From Corynebacterium sp. HMSC29G08 (lineage in GTDB: Bacteria; Actinomycetota; Actinomycetes; Mycobacteriales; Mycobacteriaceae), in contig NZ_KV786277.1 of the NCBI RefSeq assembly GCF_001806875.1, forward strand, positions 1-64,000: DNA of 64,000 nucleotides. Direction: 5' to 3'. This document shows, one piece after another, positions 44,336-53,060 of this stretch. Both the position numbers and the translations under genes were made by a program. Positions within the stretch are counted from its first letter, which is position 1. Each line of letters opens with the position of its first letter. The notes under the pieces were generated by a model that saw only the letters and a program-made list of their open reading frames with translations, did no database searches and was not told where the DNA came from.

Positions 44336-46000
44336 ATGCTGCGTGAACAAGCTCGCGAACATGCTAGCGCGTGGCTGGCACAGGATCCCGACCCGAAGAC
44401 CCGTGCGGCGCTCCAAGAAGCGTTGGATAACAACGATGAGGAGGCGCTTGCACGCGCGTTTGCCGGCCCACTGGAGTTCGGCACTGCCGGGCTGCGCGGC
44501 CCGATTGGCTTCGGCGAATCCGCTATGAACCAGGCGGTTGTCATGCGCGCCACCGCAGGCTTGATGGCCTGGCTGAACAAGCAGGTGGAAACCCCGCGCG
44601 TGGTCATTGGTTGCGACGCTCGCCACGGCTCCTCCAAGTTCGCCCAAGCAGCAGCGCAGGTTGTCGCTGGCGCTGGCGGCCACGCGATGCTGTTGCCGCT
44701 GGGAGAGCCGACCCCGCTGACCTCATTTAGCGTGCGCCACCTTGAGGCGGACGCCGGCATCATGGTTACTGCCTCCCACAACCCGAAGTGGGACAACGGC
44801 TACAAGGTCTACCTTGGCGGCCGCGTTGCCACAGGTGATGCTGCCGGTGTCCAGATCATCGCACCCGCGGACAAGGAGATTGCAGCCGAGATCGCGAAAG
44901 CTCCTGGGGCTACGGAGCTTGTGCTTGCAGGCGCTCACGACAACCCCGACCCCCGCCCCGCCTACATCGAAGCCGCAGCGGCACTTGGCAAACCCGCCGC
45001 GGACATCACCATCGTGCTAACCCCCATGCACGGCGTAGGTGGGCAGTTGGCAGAAGACGCGCTGGCGGCGGCGGGTTTTGGGGACGTAGTGCGCGTAGAT
45101 AAGCAATGGGCCCCTGATCCGGAGTTTCCAACGGTGGCTTTCCCCAACCCGGAAGAAGACGGGGCACTCGACCTGGCTGTGGCGAAGGCGAACGAGGTGG
45201 GTGCGGACCTGATCATTGCTCTCGATCCGGATGCGGACCGCTGTGCGTTGGCGGTCCCGGCGCGCGACGAGGCGTCTGCAGGCACCTCGATCGGGGACGG
45301 ATGGGTGAAGCTCTCCGGCGACGAAACCGGCGCTCTGATCGGCGAGTATAAGGCCTCACATGCCTCTGGCGGCGCGACTGCCTGCTCCATCGTCTCCGGG
45401 AGGATGCTGGGCCAGATTGCCAAAGCGCACGGCCTGAAGCACGCCACCACGCTCACCGGATTCAAGTGGATCGGGCGCACACCTGAGCTTGTCTACGGCT
45501 ACGAGGAAGCTATCGGCCACTGTGTGGACCCCGCACACGTGCGTGACAAAGACGGGATTAGTGCCGCCATCGTCGCCGCAACCGTGGTCTCTGAACTGAA
45601 GGCACGCGGGGTGAGTGTGCTTGAGCACTTCGACGAGCTCGCCGGCACCTACGGCCTGTACCGCACGCAGCCGCTGACATTCCGCGTGGAGGATTTGTCC
45701 CTGATCAGCGAGGCCATGCAGCGACTGCGCGCTCTACAGCCGCAAGAGCTGGTCGGCTCTGCCGTTACGGAGTACGTCGATCTTGCTGGCGGCTATGGCA
45801 ACACCCCCGGCACTGACGGCATCCTGATTCGCACCGAGGCTGATGACCGCGTAATCATCCGCCCAAGCGGCACCGAACCAAAGCTGAAGTGCTACCTGGA
45901 GGTAGTCATGGAGACTGGTTCTGGTGTTGTGGACTGGGAGGCTGCTGACGCACGCCTGGCTAGGCTCTCCGACGCCACCCGCACACTGTGCGGCATGTAG
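44336..46000 (+). CDS. Phosphosugar mutase, phosphopentomutase type
   Basis: The 554-residue enzyme of the alpha-D-phosphohexomutase fold has the phosphoserine loop VTASHNPKWDNGYKVY (near residue 145), the metal loop ALDPDADRCALAV, the sugar-binding GFKWIGRTPELVYGYEEA and the phosphate loop RPSGTEPKLKCYLE. The N-terminal EFGTAGLRGPIGFG is typical of the PGM2-like group, which works on ribose and deoxyribose 1-phosphate. Position after deoD and deoC supports conversion of (deoxy)ribose 1-phosphate to the 5-phosphate. Gap to deoC is three bases. Confidence 0.9.
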   Translation: MLREQAREHASAWLAQDPDPKTRAALQEALDNNDEEALARAFAGPLEFGTAGLRGPIGFGESAMNQAVVMRATAGLMAWLNKQVETPRVVIGCDARHGSSKFAQAAAQVVAGAGGHAMLLPLGEPTPLTSFSVRHLEADAGIMVTASHNPKWDNGYKVYLGGRVATGDAAGVQIIAPADKEIAAEIAKAPGATELVLAGAHDNPDPRPAYIEAAAALGKPAADITIVLTPMHGVGGQLAEDALAAAGFGDVVRVDKQWAPDPEFPTVAFPNPEEDGALDLAVAKANEVGADLIIALDPDADRCALAVPARDEASAGTSIGDGWVKLSGDETGALIGEYKASHASGGATACSIVSGRMLGQIAKAHGLKHATTLTGFKWIGRTPELVYGYEEAIGHCVDPAHVRDKDGISAAIVAATVVSELKARGVSVLEHFDELAGTYGLYRTQPLTFRVEDLSLISEAMQRLRALQPQELVGSAVTEYVDLAGGYGNTPGTDGILIRTEADDRVIIRPSGTEPKLKCYLEVVMETGSGVVDWEAADARLARLSDATRTLCGM

Positions 46001-46118
46001 CCCACACCGCTTCTGCGTTAGCGCGACTGGCCTGCGATTTTTGTTTCCCCGGGCGGTCGTACTAAGGTAGGCAGGGCTGTTTAAGCATAGCGTTTATGGC
46101 TAGTGCAAAACAGCGATG

Positions 46119-46191
46119 GTGGCTGTAGTTCAGCTGGTAGAGCACCAGGTTGTGATCCTGGGTGTCGCGGGTTCGAGCCCCGTCAGCCACC
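46119..46191 (+). tRNA. tRNA-His(GUG)
   Basis: Acceptor GTGGCTG pairs with CAGCCAC, anticodon stem CCAGG/CCTGG has loop TTGTGAT (anticodon GTG), and the T arm has GGGTTCGAGCCCC. The base before (G at 46118) can pair with the C73, as expected for the extra G-1 of tRNA-His. Confidence 0.97.
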
Positions 46192-46198
46192 CCTAGCG

Positions 46199-46230
46199 CC
46201 GGCGCTCACCTTCGGGTGGGCGCCGGTTTT
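46199..46230 (+). terminator. tRNA-His terminator
   Basis: A 12-bp stem (CCGGCGCTCACC with GGTGGGCGCCGG, one G-U pair) closed by TTCG is followed by TTTTCGTT. Confidence 0.88.
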
Positions 46231-46259
46231 CGTTGTGCGCAAAAGACCAAACCCTCAAC

Positions 46260-46278
46260 ATACGTTAGCCTTACCTAA
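46260..46278. promoter_or_regulatory. DtxR box
   Basis: ATACGTTAGCCTTACCTAA matches the DtxR consensus TTAGGTTAGCCTAACCTAA at 16 of 19 positions. It covers the -35 region of a promoter whose -10 is TACGAT at 46291-46296, so iron-loaded DtxR should repress the gene that follows. Confidence 0.82.
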
Positions 46279-46338
46279 ATCCAAAACGTGTACGATGGCC
46301 TCGACAGACATTCCCCAAGCAAGAACTCGAGGACTGTG

Positions 46339-47205
46339 ATGACTATGGCCGAGCAAACAAATAACACGGCGCCACGGCGCAAAGTTCGCAAGGCAAACGA
46401 AGCAACCGTGACGGGCCGCCGCCAGCTTTCCCCAGACCTGGTTCGTTTGAGCATGAACTCCCCTGCCCTCGTGGGCCGAGAGCTGGAGTTTACGGACCAC
46501 TACATCAAGTTGTTGTTCGTGCCAGAAGGCGCCGATTATTCCTGGCCATTTGATGCCGTGAAAGTCCGCGAAGAGCTGCCGCGTGACATGCAGCCGGTTA
46601 CCCGCACCTACACCCTGATTAACCTGGATCCGGAAACCGGCGACTTCGACGTTGACTTTGTCACCCACGGTGACGCTGGGCTGGCTGGCCCCTGGGCGCG
46701 CACGGCTGAGGTGGGAGAGAAGTTTGGCTTCTTCGGCCCAGGCGGCGCGTGGGGCCCGACGGAAGACTACGACCACTTCGTTTTTGCTGGAGACGAATCT
46801 TCCGCCCCCGCCATCGGCGCTGGATTAAAGCACTTGCCTGAGGGTGCGACGGCCACCGCCTACATCGAGATCGAAGCCGATGACCGCACGTTCGAACTGC
46901 CCACCCGCGAAGGTGTGGAAATCCACTGGGTGACCCGCAACGGTGCCACCCACGGCACTGAGCTTTCCCGCGTTGTCCGCGAAGCCGGCATCCCCGAGGG
47001 CAAGAAAACGGGATGGTTTATCCACGGTGTCGCGGAGATGATTAAGGAGATGCGCCGTTTCCTCTTCGTTGATTCGGAAATTGCACGCCAAGACGTGTCC
47101 ATCTCCGGTTACTGGCGGATCGGCATGACGGAAGACCAGTGGCAGGCTTCAAAGCGAGAGTTCAACGCGCAGATCGAAGCCGAGGAGGAAAGCGCTAAGG
47201 CCTAG
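46339..47205 (+). CDS. Siderophore-interacting (ferric-siderophore reductase) protein
   Basis: The 288-residue flavoprotein has an FAD domain with TRTYTLINLDPETGDFDVDF (near residue 93) and VTHGDAGLAGPWA, and a SIP C-terminal domain with HFVFAGDESSAPAI and the end YWRIGMTEDQWQASKREF. It would reduce iron from imported siderophores in the cytoplasm. The ATG at 46339 has GAGGA eight bases before it. A DtxR box in its promoter indicates induction when iron is scarce. Confidence 0.93.
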   Translation: MTMAEQTNNTAPRRKVRKANEATVTGRRQLSPDLVRLSMNSPALVGRELEFTDHYIKLLFVPEGADYSWPFDAVKVREELPRDMQPVTRTYTLINLDPETGDFDVDFVTHGDAGLAGPWARTAEVGEKFGFFGPGGAWGPTEDYDHFVFAGDESSAPAIGAGLKHLPEGATATAYIEIEADDRTFELPTREGVEIHWVTRNGATHGTELSRVVREAGIPEGKKTGWFIHGVAEMIKEMRRFLFVDSEIARQDVSISGYWRIGMTEDQWQASKREFNAQIEAEEESAKA

Positions 47206-47207
47206 CC

Positions 47208-48407
47208 TTAAGCGTTTGGGTCTTCAGAGCCGCCGGAGCGCTGTTCCCAGCGAAAGTTCCAGTACCCGAGGCCGTCGTAAGGCGAAAGGTCCCCTCCCAG
47301 CGCATTTTTCACAATGACGGGGTCACCGCGGCGGACGGTCTCCTGGAACCAGCGGGCATTCTCCGGCGATGCGTTGACGCAGCCGTGGGAGACGTTGGTG
47401 TTGCCCCACGCCCAGGCAGCCCACGGTGCGGAGTGGACGTAGATGCCGGAGTAAGACATCTGCGTCGCCCAATCCACCGGCGTGACATAGCCACCCTGGT
47501 CCAGGCCGAGGCCGTAGCTGCGGGAATCCATGACCAGGCTCGCGTGCTCGTCACCGACCACGTAGGTGCCATTGGGGGTGTCGTAGGCGCCGTCGCGACC
47601 AAGCGCGATGGGAAATGACTTCAGCACCTCACCATTGCGGGTCACAGTCAGGGTCTTCGTGGCGTTGTCTATGACGGTCTCCACTGCGTCACCGATGGTG
47701 AAGCTGATGTTGATGTCACTGGATCCCCAGGTGCCGCCACCAAAATCGCGCCCGTAGAACTCGGCCGCAACGTCCACTTTGGTGCCGGGCTCCCAGTATT
47801 CCTTCGGACGCCAGCGCAGCTCATAAGGGTCGAGCCAGAAGAAGCCGCCTTCGGTGTCGTTTGAGGTCTCGATAGTAATTGCGTCTTCCACCGCCTTGGT
47901 GTCCGTGATTGGCACGCTGAAGCGGAAACTCACGGCCTGCGCCACACCAACGGTTGATCCGTCGAGGGGCCCCACAGCTGCCGTGGCTTGCCGGTCCGGG
48001 ACGATGGTGCTGAACGTGGCGGTTGACGTCTTGCCGTCCACGTTTTTCGCGGTCAACGTGTAGGTGCGCCCGTAGCCCATCGGCTCATCGATGGTCCATT
48101 CGGTCTTGTCCGCATTGAATTTGGAGTCAATTTCCCGGCCCTGTTCGTTGGTCATGCTGACCTCGAGCAGTTTGCTTGCCGACGTCACCATCACCCCATC
48201 CCATGGCTCCACCCCCGTCGCACCGTCCTTGACGGAAATGCGTGGCGGTTTAGCTGCGGCGGTGGTGGTTGCTGCAGCACCGGTGGTAAGCGAGGTATCT
48301 GCGTCAGCGTCTTGGCCCGTGCCGGGTTCCCCAATGGTGCAAGCAATGAGTGTGATTCCGCACAGCATTAGGCCTGCTAGCGTCGCCGCAATTGCCCTGC
48401 TTCGCAT
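47208..48407 (-). CDS. L,D-transpeptidase lipoprotein
   Basis: The 399-residue exported protein makes or remodels 3-3 cross-links in peptidoglycan. The signal peptide ends at Cys23 (GITLIAC, a lipobox). Two Ig-like domains (about residues 60-240, with PWDGVMVTSASKLLEVSMTN and GYGRTYTLTAKN) precede the YkuD domain, whose catalytic motif is VSHGCVNASPENARWF near residue 340, after YVHSAPW. The start with AAGGGTGG before it was preferred over one 25 codons upstream. It converges with the siderophore gene, with only two bases between stops. Confidence 0.93.
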   Translation of the reverse strand: MRSRAIAATLAGLMLCGITLIACTIGEPGTGQDADADTSLTTGAAATTTAAAKPPRISVKDGATGVEPWDGVMVTSASKLLEVSMTNEQGREIDSKFNADKTEWTIDEPMGYGRTYTLTAKNVDGKTSTATFSTIVPDRQATAAVGPLDGSTVGVAQAVSFRFSVPITDTKAVEDAITIETSNDTEGGFFWLDPYELRWRPKEYWEPGTKVDVAAEFYGRDFGGGTWGSSDINISFTIGDAVETVIDNATKTLTVTRNGEVLKSFPIALGRDGAYDTPNGTYVVGDEHASLVMDSRSYGLGLDQGGYVTPVDWATQMSYSGIYVHSAPWAAWAWGNTNVSHGCVNASPENARWFQETVRRGDPVIVKNALGGDLSPYDGLGYWNFRWEQRSGGSEDPNA

Positions 48408-48579
48408 TTCGCCACCCTTCAAGCTTCCGAGCCCCTTCAGGCCCAAGCACCATTTGTTGTACCCATGACACGATAGCGCCAAACAAACAAAAGTTTAAAC
48501 GCGCAACACTATCGCAAAAATCCGCCCTGAACAGGCGATTTCACACATAATAAATACGCTGCTATAGTCATATCCCGTT

Positions 48580-48652
<73 letters not shown>

Positions 48653-48660
48653 CAAGGGCA

Positions 48661-48698
48661 AAGCCCCTAGCTTTTACACAAAGGCTAGGGGCTTTTCG
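48661..48698 (+). terminator. tRNA-Lys terminator
   Basis: AAGCCCCTAGC and GCTAGGGGCTT form an 11-bp stem followed by TTCG. The pncA -10 box starts immediately after. Confidence 0.88.
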
Positions 48699-48711
48699 CT
48701 ACGCTAGCCAC

Positions 48712-49290
48712 ATGACTCGTGCGTTAGTGATTGTGGACGTTCAAAATGATTTCTGCCCCGGTGGCTCGCTTGCCACGGAGAAGGGCGACCAGGTCGCCAC
48801 TGGCATCGCAGAACTGGTGGCTCAGGCGGATGGCAGTGAGTACTCCCACATCCTTGCCACGCAGGATTGGCATATTGATCCGGGCTCACACTTTTCGGAG
48901 ACTCCAGATTTTGTAGATACCTGGCCGGTGCACTGCGTCGCGTCTTCGGAAGGGGCTGCGCTTCGTGCGCCGCTAGACGCCCACAGCAACAAGATTGACG
49001 CCTTCTTCCGCAAGGGGGCGTTTACGGCCGCCTATTCGGGTTTTGAGGGCCGTGTAGGCGATGTTGAGGCCGGCACCCTACTCGCGGACTATTTGCGCGC
49101 TGAGGGCATTGACGAGATCGACGTTGTGGGTATTGCTACCGATCACTGTGTGCGTGCCACGGTCCTAGACGGACTGAAGGAAGGGTTTTCCGTGCGGGTA
49201 CTTCCGCAGCTTTGCTCGCCTGTCGACGCCGCACGTGGCCAAGCCGCACTCACCGAGATGCAAGTGGCCGGCGCGGAAATCGTGGACTAA
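48712..49290 (+). CDS. pncA: Nicotinamidase
   Basis: PncA turns nicotinamide into nicotinate for NAD salvage, feeding pncB, which is also in this window. The 192-residue protein has the catalytic Asp in VIVDVQNDFCPGGSLA, metal ligands in QDWHIDPGSHF, the Lys in FRKGAFTAAYSGFEG and the catalytic Cys in GIATDHCVRATVLDG. The ATG lies six bases after TACGCT, so the mRNA is probably leaderless. Confidence 0.94.
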   Translation: MTRALVIVDVQNDFCPGGSLATEKGDQVATGIAELVAQADGSEYSHILATQDWHIDPGSHFSETPDFVDTWPVHCVASSEGAALRAPLDAHSNKIDAFFRKGAFTAAYSGFEGRVGDVEAGTLLADYLRAEGIDEIDVVGIATDHCVRATVLDGLKEGFSVRVLPQLCSPVDAARGQAALTEMQVAGAEIVD

Positions 49291-49873
49291 CCGGCAGCTT
49301 GCAGCTGCTCCATCTCGCGCATCTCAGCGGTTTGCACCGCAATCATCTCTTTCGCCATCTTCTTCAGAGGGGCGTATCCGCCGTTGTCCACTTCGCCCTG
49401 CGTCATCGCGATGACCTCGGCATGGTGGTGGTGCATCATCTCGAGAAACTCTGCTCGAAGCTCATCGCCGGAAAGGTTGCGGAACGCTTCAAGCTGCGAG
49501 GGTATGAACATGCCGTTGGCAATGTGTTGGGAGTGAAGCTCCATGTCTTCTTCGATCCCCCACTCGTCGGCCCACGCGAGCATCTGCTCGTTCTCCCGCT
49601 CCTGGCCTTCCTTAATGCGCTGCGCGAGGTCACGAACAGCCGGGTCTTCCACATCGGAGGCAAGCAACACATCGGACATTTCGATGGCCTGATCGTGGTG
49701 CGGGACCATCATGCCAACAAAGTGCACGTCAACGTCGTTCGGGGCGCCGTCGCCGCCAGCGCCGCTGCGGAATCGGGGAACAACAAACAACGCCGCCAGT
49801 ACAAGCAGTGCGATTGCCAGGATGGCGATGACTGCGGTGTACGGGCGGCGCGAAGAATGATTTTTGGTCGCAC
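49287..49873 (-). CDS. DUF305 membrane-anchored protein, apparent frameshift at the start
   Basis: The clear domain is DUF305, a ferritin-like four-helix fold: VHFVGMMVPHHDQAIEMSDV, MLAWADEWGIEEDME, MMHHHHAEVIAMTQGEV. Before it the same frame encodes a membrane anchor (TAVIAILAIALLVLAALFVV) but has no ATG, GTG or TTG upstream. The natural start is the GTG at 49873, six bases after a TAAGAT box, in another frame. One extra A in the A5 tract (plus-strand T5 at 49861-49865) would join them into MRPKNHSSRRPYTAV. So this is a real lesion, a sequencing error, or slippage. A TTG at 49790 would give only the soluble part. Confidence 0.75.
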
Positions 49874-49882
49874 CTGTTGATC

Positions 49883-50158
49883 TTAGCGGCTGGCCAGCAG
49901 ACGCTGCAGCTCCTTGAGCTCGTTCTTGCGCTTGCGGCTGTTGAAGAACTTAATGCTCACCAACGCGGCAACACCCACTGCGATGCCACCGATGACCTTC
50001 TGCACAGTCTCATCCTGCAGAAGGTTCTTCGCCTGGCCCTTCGCGTTGTCTGCAAGCGCAGAGGGGCTGGTACGGTCCGCGAGCTCATCCAAAGTGCTGG
50101 CGAGCTGGGTGCGGGTACGAGCAAGCTCGCGCTCAATGTCGTTGATGTCACGTGCCAC
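49883..50158 (-). CDS. DUF3618 family protein
   Basis: The 91-residue protein has the DUF3618 pattern ARDINDIERELARTRTQLASTLDELADR, then a possible membrane segment (VIGGIAVGVAALVSIKFF, about residues 56-73) and a basic tail (NSRKRKNELKELQRL). Members are small actinobacterial membrane-associated proteins of unknown role. GTG with GGAG nine bases before it was preferred over a TTG six codons upstream. The DUF305 promoter overlaps its stop codon. Confidence 0.85.
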   Translation of the reverse strand: MARDINDIERELARTRTQLASTLDELADRTSPSALADNAKGQAKNLLQDETVQKVIGGIAVGVAALVSIKFFNSRKRKNELKELQRLLASR

Positions 50159-50230
50159 GGGTAAAACTCCAATCAAAACTTCTCAGTACTGCGAACCACA
50201 CTAATAGAAAAACGTGTAAAACGGAGAGGC

Positions 50231-50701
50231 ATGACTGAGCAGATTCGACTTGAAGCAGGCGACACCGCCCCAGCATTCACCCTGACCAATGACCGCGGCG
50301 AGGAAGTCTCGCTGTCTGACTACGCAGGAAAGCGCGTCATTATCTACTTCTACCCCCGCGCGAACACTCCCGGCTGCACCACCGAAGCCTGCGACTTCAC
50401 CAATGAGTGGTCCGCCTTTGCGGATGCTGACGTGGCAGTTGTAGGCATCTCCCCCGACAAACCAGAGGCGCTTGCAAAGTTCCGTGCAGACCACGACCTG
50501 AAGGTCGAGCTCCTCTCCGACCCGTCAAAGGACGTGCTGCGCGCATGGGGTGCGTTTGGTGAGAAGAACAACTACGGCAAAATCGTCGAAGGCGTCATTC
50601 GCTCCACATTCCTGGTAAACGACGGCAAAATCGAACAATCCCAGTACAACGTCCGCGCCTCCGGCCACGTTGGCCGCATCCTGCGCGACTGGGGTATCTA
50701 G
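50231..50701 (+). CDS. bcp: Thioredoxin-dependent peroxiredoxin, Bcp/PrxQ type
   Basis: This enzyme reduces organic and lipid hydroperoxides. The 156-residue protein has FYPRANTPGCTTEACDF near residue 38-54, holding the peroxidatic Cys and, five residues on, the resolving Cys, as in Bcp. Later parts (GISPDKPEALAKFRADHDL, VIRSTFLVNDGKIE) also match. CGGAGAGG precedes the ATG. It is divergent from the DUF3618 gene. Confidence 0.96.
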   Translation: MTEQIRLEAGDTAPAFTLTNDRGEEVSLSDYAGKRVIIYFYPRANTPGCTTEACDFTNEWSAFADADVAVVGISPDKPEALAKFRADHDLKVELLSDPSKDVLRAWGAFGEKNNYGKIVEGVIRSTFLVNDGKIEQSQYNVRASGHVGRILRDWGI

Positions 50702-50708
50702 CCATAAG

Positions 50709-50793
<85 letters not shown>

Positions 50794-50859
50794 ATGCGTT
50801 AGACATTTTACACTGCTTGACCGTTTTGCCCCGCACCGCACGGGGGTAAGGTGTGGGAT

Positions 50860-51297
50860 ATGAATGAACAACCAGAGCAACCGCGTCAACGTGTGCGCGT
50901 ACGCGCCTGGCACATTCTCCTCCTGATCGCCGCGGTGATAACCACCATCTTGCTGGCCAACTGGCAGTGGCAGCGCTACCAATCCGGTACCGGTACCTTC
51001 CAGAACCTGGGATACGCCTTGCAGTGGCCGTTCTTCGGGGCGTTCTTTGTCTACGCGTATCGCACCGGAATCCGGATGGAGAACGAAAAGATCGACGCCA
51101 TCAACGCTGGCAAAGCAATGGAAGACATGTATGAGGCCGATGTTGCCAAATACGGCGCAGACTCCTCCGCCGTCGGCCCGAGGGCGATTGATGAGTCTTT
51201 CTTGCCCGAACGCCCACACCTCGACATAGACGAGTACAACGAGTTGTTAACGCCACAGCGTCGACACCAACCAGACCCAGAGAAAGGCGATTCATGA
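50860..51297 (+). CDS. Two-helix membrane protein
   Basis: The 145-residue protein has a basic N-terminus, two hydrophobic segments (about residues 19-36 and 49-66) and a soluble C-terminal tail with PRAIDESFLPERPHLDIDEY. It is probably a conserved actinobacterial protein of unknown function. The ATG lies seven bases after TAAGGT and looks leaderless. Its stop overlaps the start of the DUF3817 gene (ATGA), so the two are coupled. Confidence 0.82.
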   Translation: MNEQPEQPRQRVRVRAWHILLLIAAVITTILLANWQWQRYQSGTGTFQNLGYALQWPFFGAFFVYAYRTGIRMENEKIDAINAGKAMEDMYEADVAKYGADSSAVGPRAIDESFLPERPHLDIDEYNELLTPQRRHQPDPEKGDS

Positions 51298-51671
51298 CGG
51301 AGCCCATTCAGGAATCCACCCAGCAGTCGGCACAGCCCCGTATCCACCCGGAGCGCCAACGCCGTGTGCGCACTGCGCTGAACCTGTTCTCGGTAGCCGC
51401 GTGGCTGACAGGCATACTGCTGATCCTGCTGGTGATCCGCATGATCTTGGAGTATGGCTTCCACATGGATGTTGCAGCCTTGGCTTGGGTGGCACGCGTC
51501 CATGGTCTCGCGTACGTGCTGTTTCTGATGACGTCGCTGAACTTGGGCACCACCGCCCGCTGGCCGGCAGCAACGTGGGTGGTTACGGCCATTTCAGGCG
51601 TGGTGCCGTTCTTGTCGTTTGTGGTGGAAGCGAAGCGTCGTAAAGAAGTGAAGCAGACCTTCCAGCTCTAA
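51294..51671 (+). CDS. DUF3817 integral membrane protein
   Basis: The 125-residue protein has the DUF3817 pattern: ALNLFSVAAWLTGILLILLV, a middle segment WVARVHGLAYVLFLMTSLNL and a last one WVVTAISGVVPFLSFVVEAK, three membrane spans in all. Its role is unknown. It converges with rdgB, and both stops lie in a shared 13-base triplicated repeat. Confidence 0.88.
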   Translation: MTEPIQESTQQSAQPRIHPERQRRVRTALNLFSVAAWLTGILLILLVIRMILEYGFHMDVAALAWVARVHGLAYVLFLMTSLNLGTTARWPAATWVVTAISGVVPFLSFVVEAKRRKEVKQTFQL

Positions 51672-51700
51672 AGGCCAGCTCTAAAAGCCAGCTCTAGAGC
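51662..51700. repeat. 13-bp x3 stop-codon repeat shared by two convergent genes
   Basis: Three 13-base units (CCAGCTCTAAAGG, CCAGCTCTAAAAG, CCAGCTCTAGAGC) lie end to end. Plus-strand stops fall at 51669, 51682 and 51695, and minus-strand TAG codons at 51694-51696, 51681-51683 and 51668-51670, so all six frames are closed within 30 bases. Confidence 0.92.
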
Positions 51701-52311
51701 AACGCCGCAATATGCGGTGCCAGCAACCGCAACGCCTGCCCCCTGTGGGAGCGGGCGTTTTTCTCCTCCGCCGTCAGCTCCGCAGACGAACGCCCATCGG
51801 CATCAGCGGGTGCAAACAGCGGGTCATAGCCAAAGCCATTCTCCCCACGCGGGGCGCGCAGCAGCTGGCCCTCCCAACGCCCCTCAGCCGTGAACTCCCG
51901 CAAAGCGCCCGACCCCACCTCCAAGTCCGGCACCACCAGCGCGCAGCAGGACACAAACGCCGCAGCACGCTGCTCGATGTCCTCCATCTGGGCAAGCAAA
52001 AGACGATTGTTTGCCTCATCGTCCCCATGCGCACCCGACCAGCGCGCAGACAACACCCCCGGCATGCCACCCAGCGCATCCACACTCAGACCCGAATCAT
52101 CCGCCACGCACGCAAAGCCTGTAGCACGCGCGCCCGCTCGAGCCTTGATCAAGGCATTCTCCGCGAAGCTAAGGCCGGTTTCGCGTGGTTCGGGGTACGC
52201 GTCAACGTCGCTAAGCGAAAGAAGCTCCACACCCCGAATATCCAGATCTTGAAGCACCTGGTCTAACTCACGAAGCTTCTTCGCATTCCCGGAGGCTACG
52301 AGCAGCTTCAC
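51694..52311 (-). CDS. rdgB: XTP/dITP diphosphatase
   Basis: RdgB removes non-standard purine triphosphates such as dITP and XTP. The 205-residue protein has [20 protein letters not shown] at the start, [13 protein letters not shown], the catalytic [13 protein letters not shown] and the late [20 protein letters not shown]. The GTG start overlaps the rph stop (GTGA), a common pairing. Confidence 0.96.
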   Translation of the reverse strand: MKLLVASGNAKKLRELDQVLQDLDIRGVELLSLSDVDAYPEPRETGLSFAENALIKARAGARATGFACVADDSGLSVDALGGMPGVLSARWSGAHGDDEANNRLLLAQMEDIEQRAAAFVSCCALVVPDLEVGSGALREFTAEGRWEGQLLRAPRGENGFGYDPLFAPADADGRSSAELTAEEKNARSHRGQALRLLAPHIAALL

Positions 52312-53045
52312 AGACCAAGCGCCTCTCGCTGCGCGCGAATCAGCTCGTTGCAGCCCTTCTGCGCCACGTCCAGCATCTGGTTGAGCTCATCGCGGCCGAA
52401 CAGGCCGTGCTCACCCGTGCCCTGGATCTCCACGAAGTTGCCACCCTCCTGCATCACCACATTCAGGTCCACCTCCGCGCGGGAATCCTCCTCGTAGGGA
52501 AGGTCGAGGCACACGTGACCGTCGATAATCCCGGAGCTTACCGCCGCAATCGGGGCTAACAACGGCTCACCCGGAACCACCCCACGCTCCTTGAGCACCC
52601 CAATCGCATCCGCCAGCGCCACGTACGCGCCGGTAATCGAAGCGGTGCGGGTACCACCGTCTGCCTGCAGCACATCACAGTCAATCTGGATGGTGTTCTC
52701 CCCCAGCTGGCTCAGGTCCACCGCAGCGCGCAGCGAACGACCCACCAGACGAGAAATCTCGTGCGTACGGCCCTTGACCTTGCCGCGCATAGACTCACGC
52801 GGCATGCGCTCATGCGTTGCGGCCGGCAGCATGGAATACTCCGCAGTCAGCCACCCCTCGCCAGAATCCTTCTTAAAACGTGGCACGCCCTCTTCCACAG
52901 AAGCCGTACACATCACGCGAGTGTTACCAAACTCCACGAGCACGCTGCCCGCCGGGTTGGAGGTAAAACCACGGGTGATGCGCACCGGACGCATTTCATC
53001 AAACGCACGGCCATCCGCACGCGTAAACAAAGCTGGATCAGTCAT
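52308..53045 (-). CDS. rph: Ribonuclease PH
   Basis: RNase PH trims tRNA 3' ends with phosphate. The 245-residue protein has [20 protein letters not shown], the [20 protein letters not shown] loop, the [20 protein letters not shown] core and the [20 protein letters not shown] end. It lies between the MBL hydrolase gene (15 bases upstream) and rdgB, the usual corynebacterial and mycobacterial set with murI. Confidence 0.97.
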   Translation of the reverse strand: MTDPALFTRADGRAFDEMRPVRITRGFTSNPAGSVLVEFGNTRVMCTASVEEGVPRFKKDSGEGWLTAEYSMLPAATHERMPRESMRGKVKGRTHEISRLVGRSLRAAVDLSQLGENTIQIDCDVLQADGGTRTASITGAYVALADAIGVLKERGVVPGEPLLAPIAAVSSGIIDGHVCLDLPYEEDSRAEVDLNVVMQEGGNFVEIQGTGEHGLFGRDELNQMLDVAQKGCNELIRAQREALGL

Positions 53046-53060
53046 GCGACCCAGCCTAAC

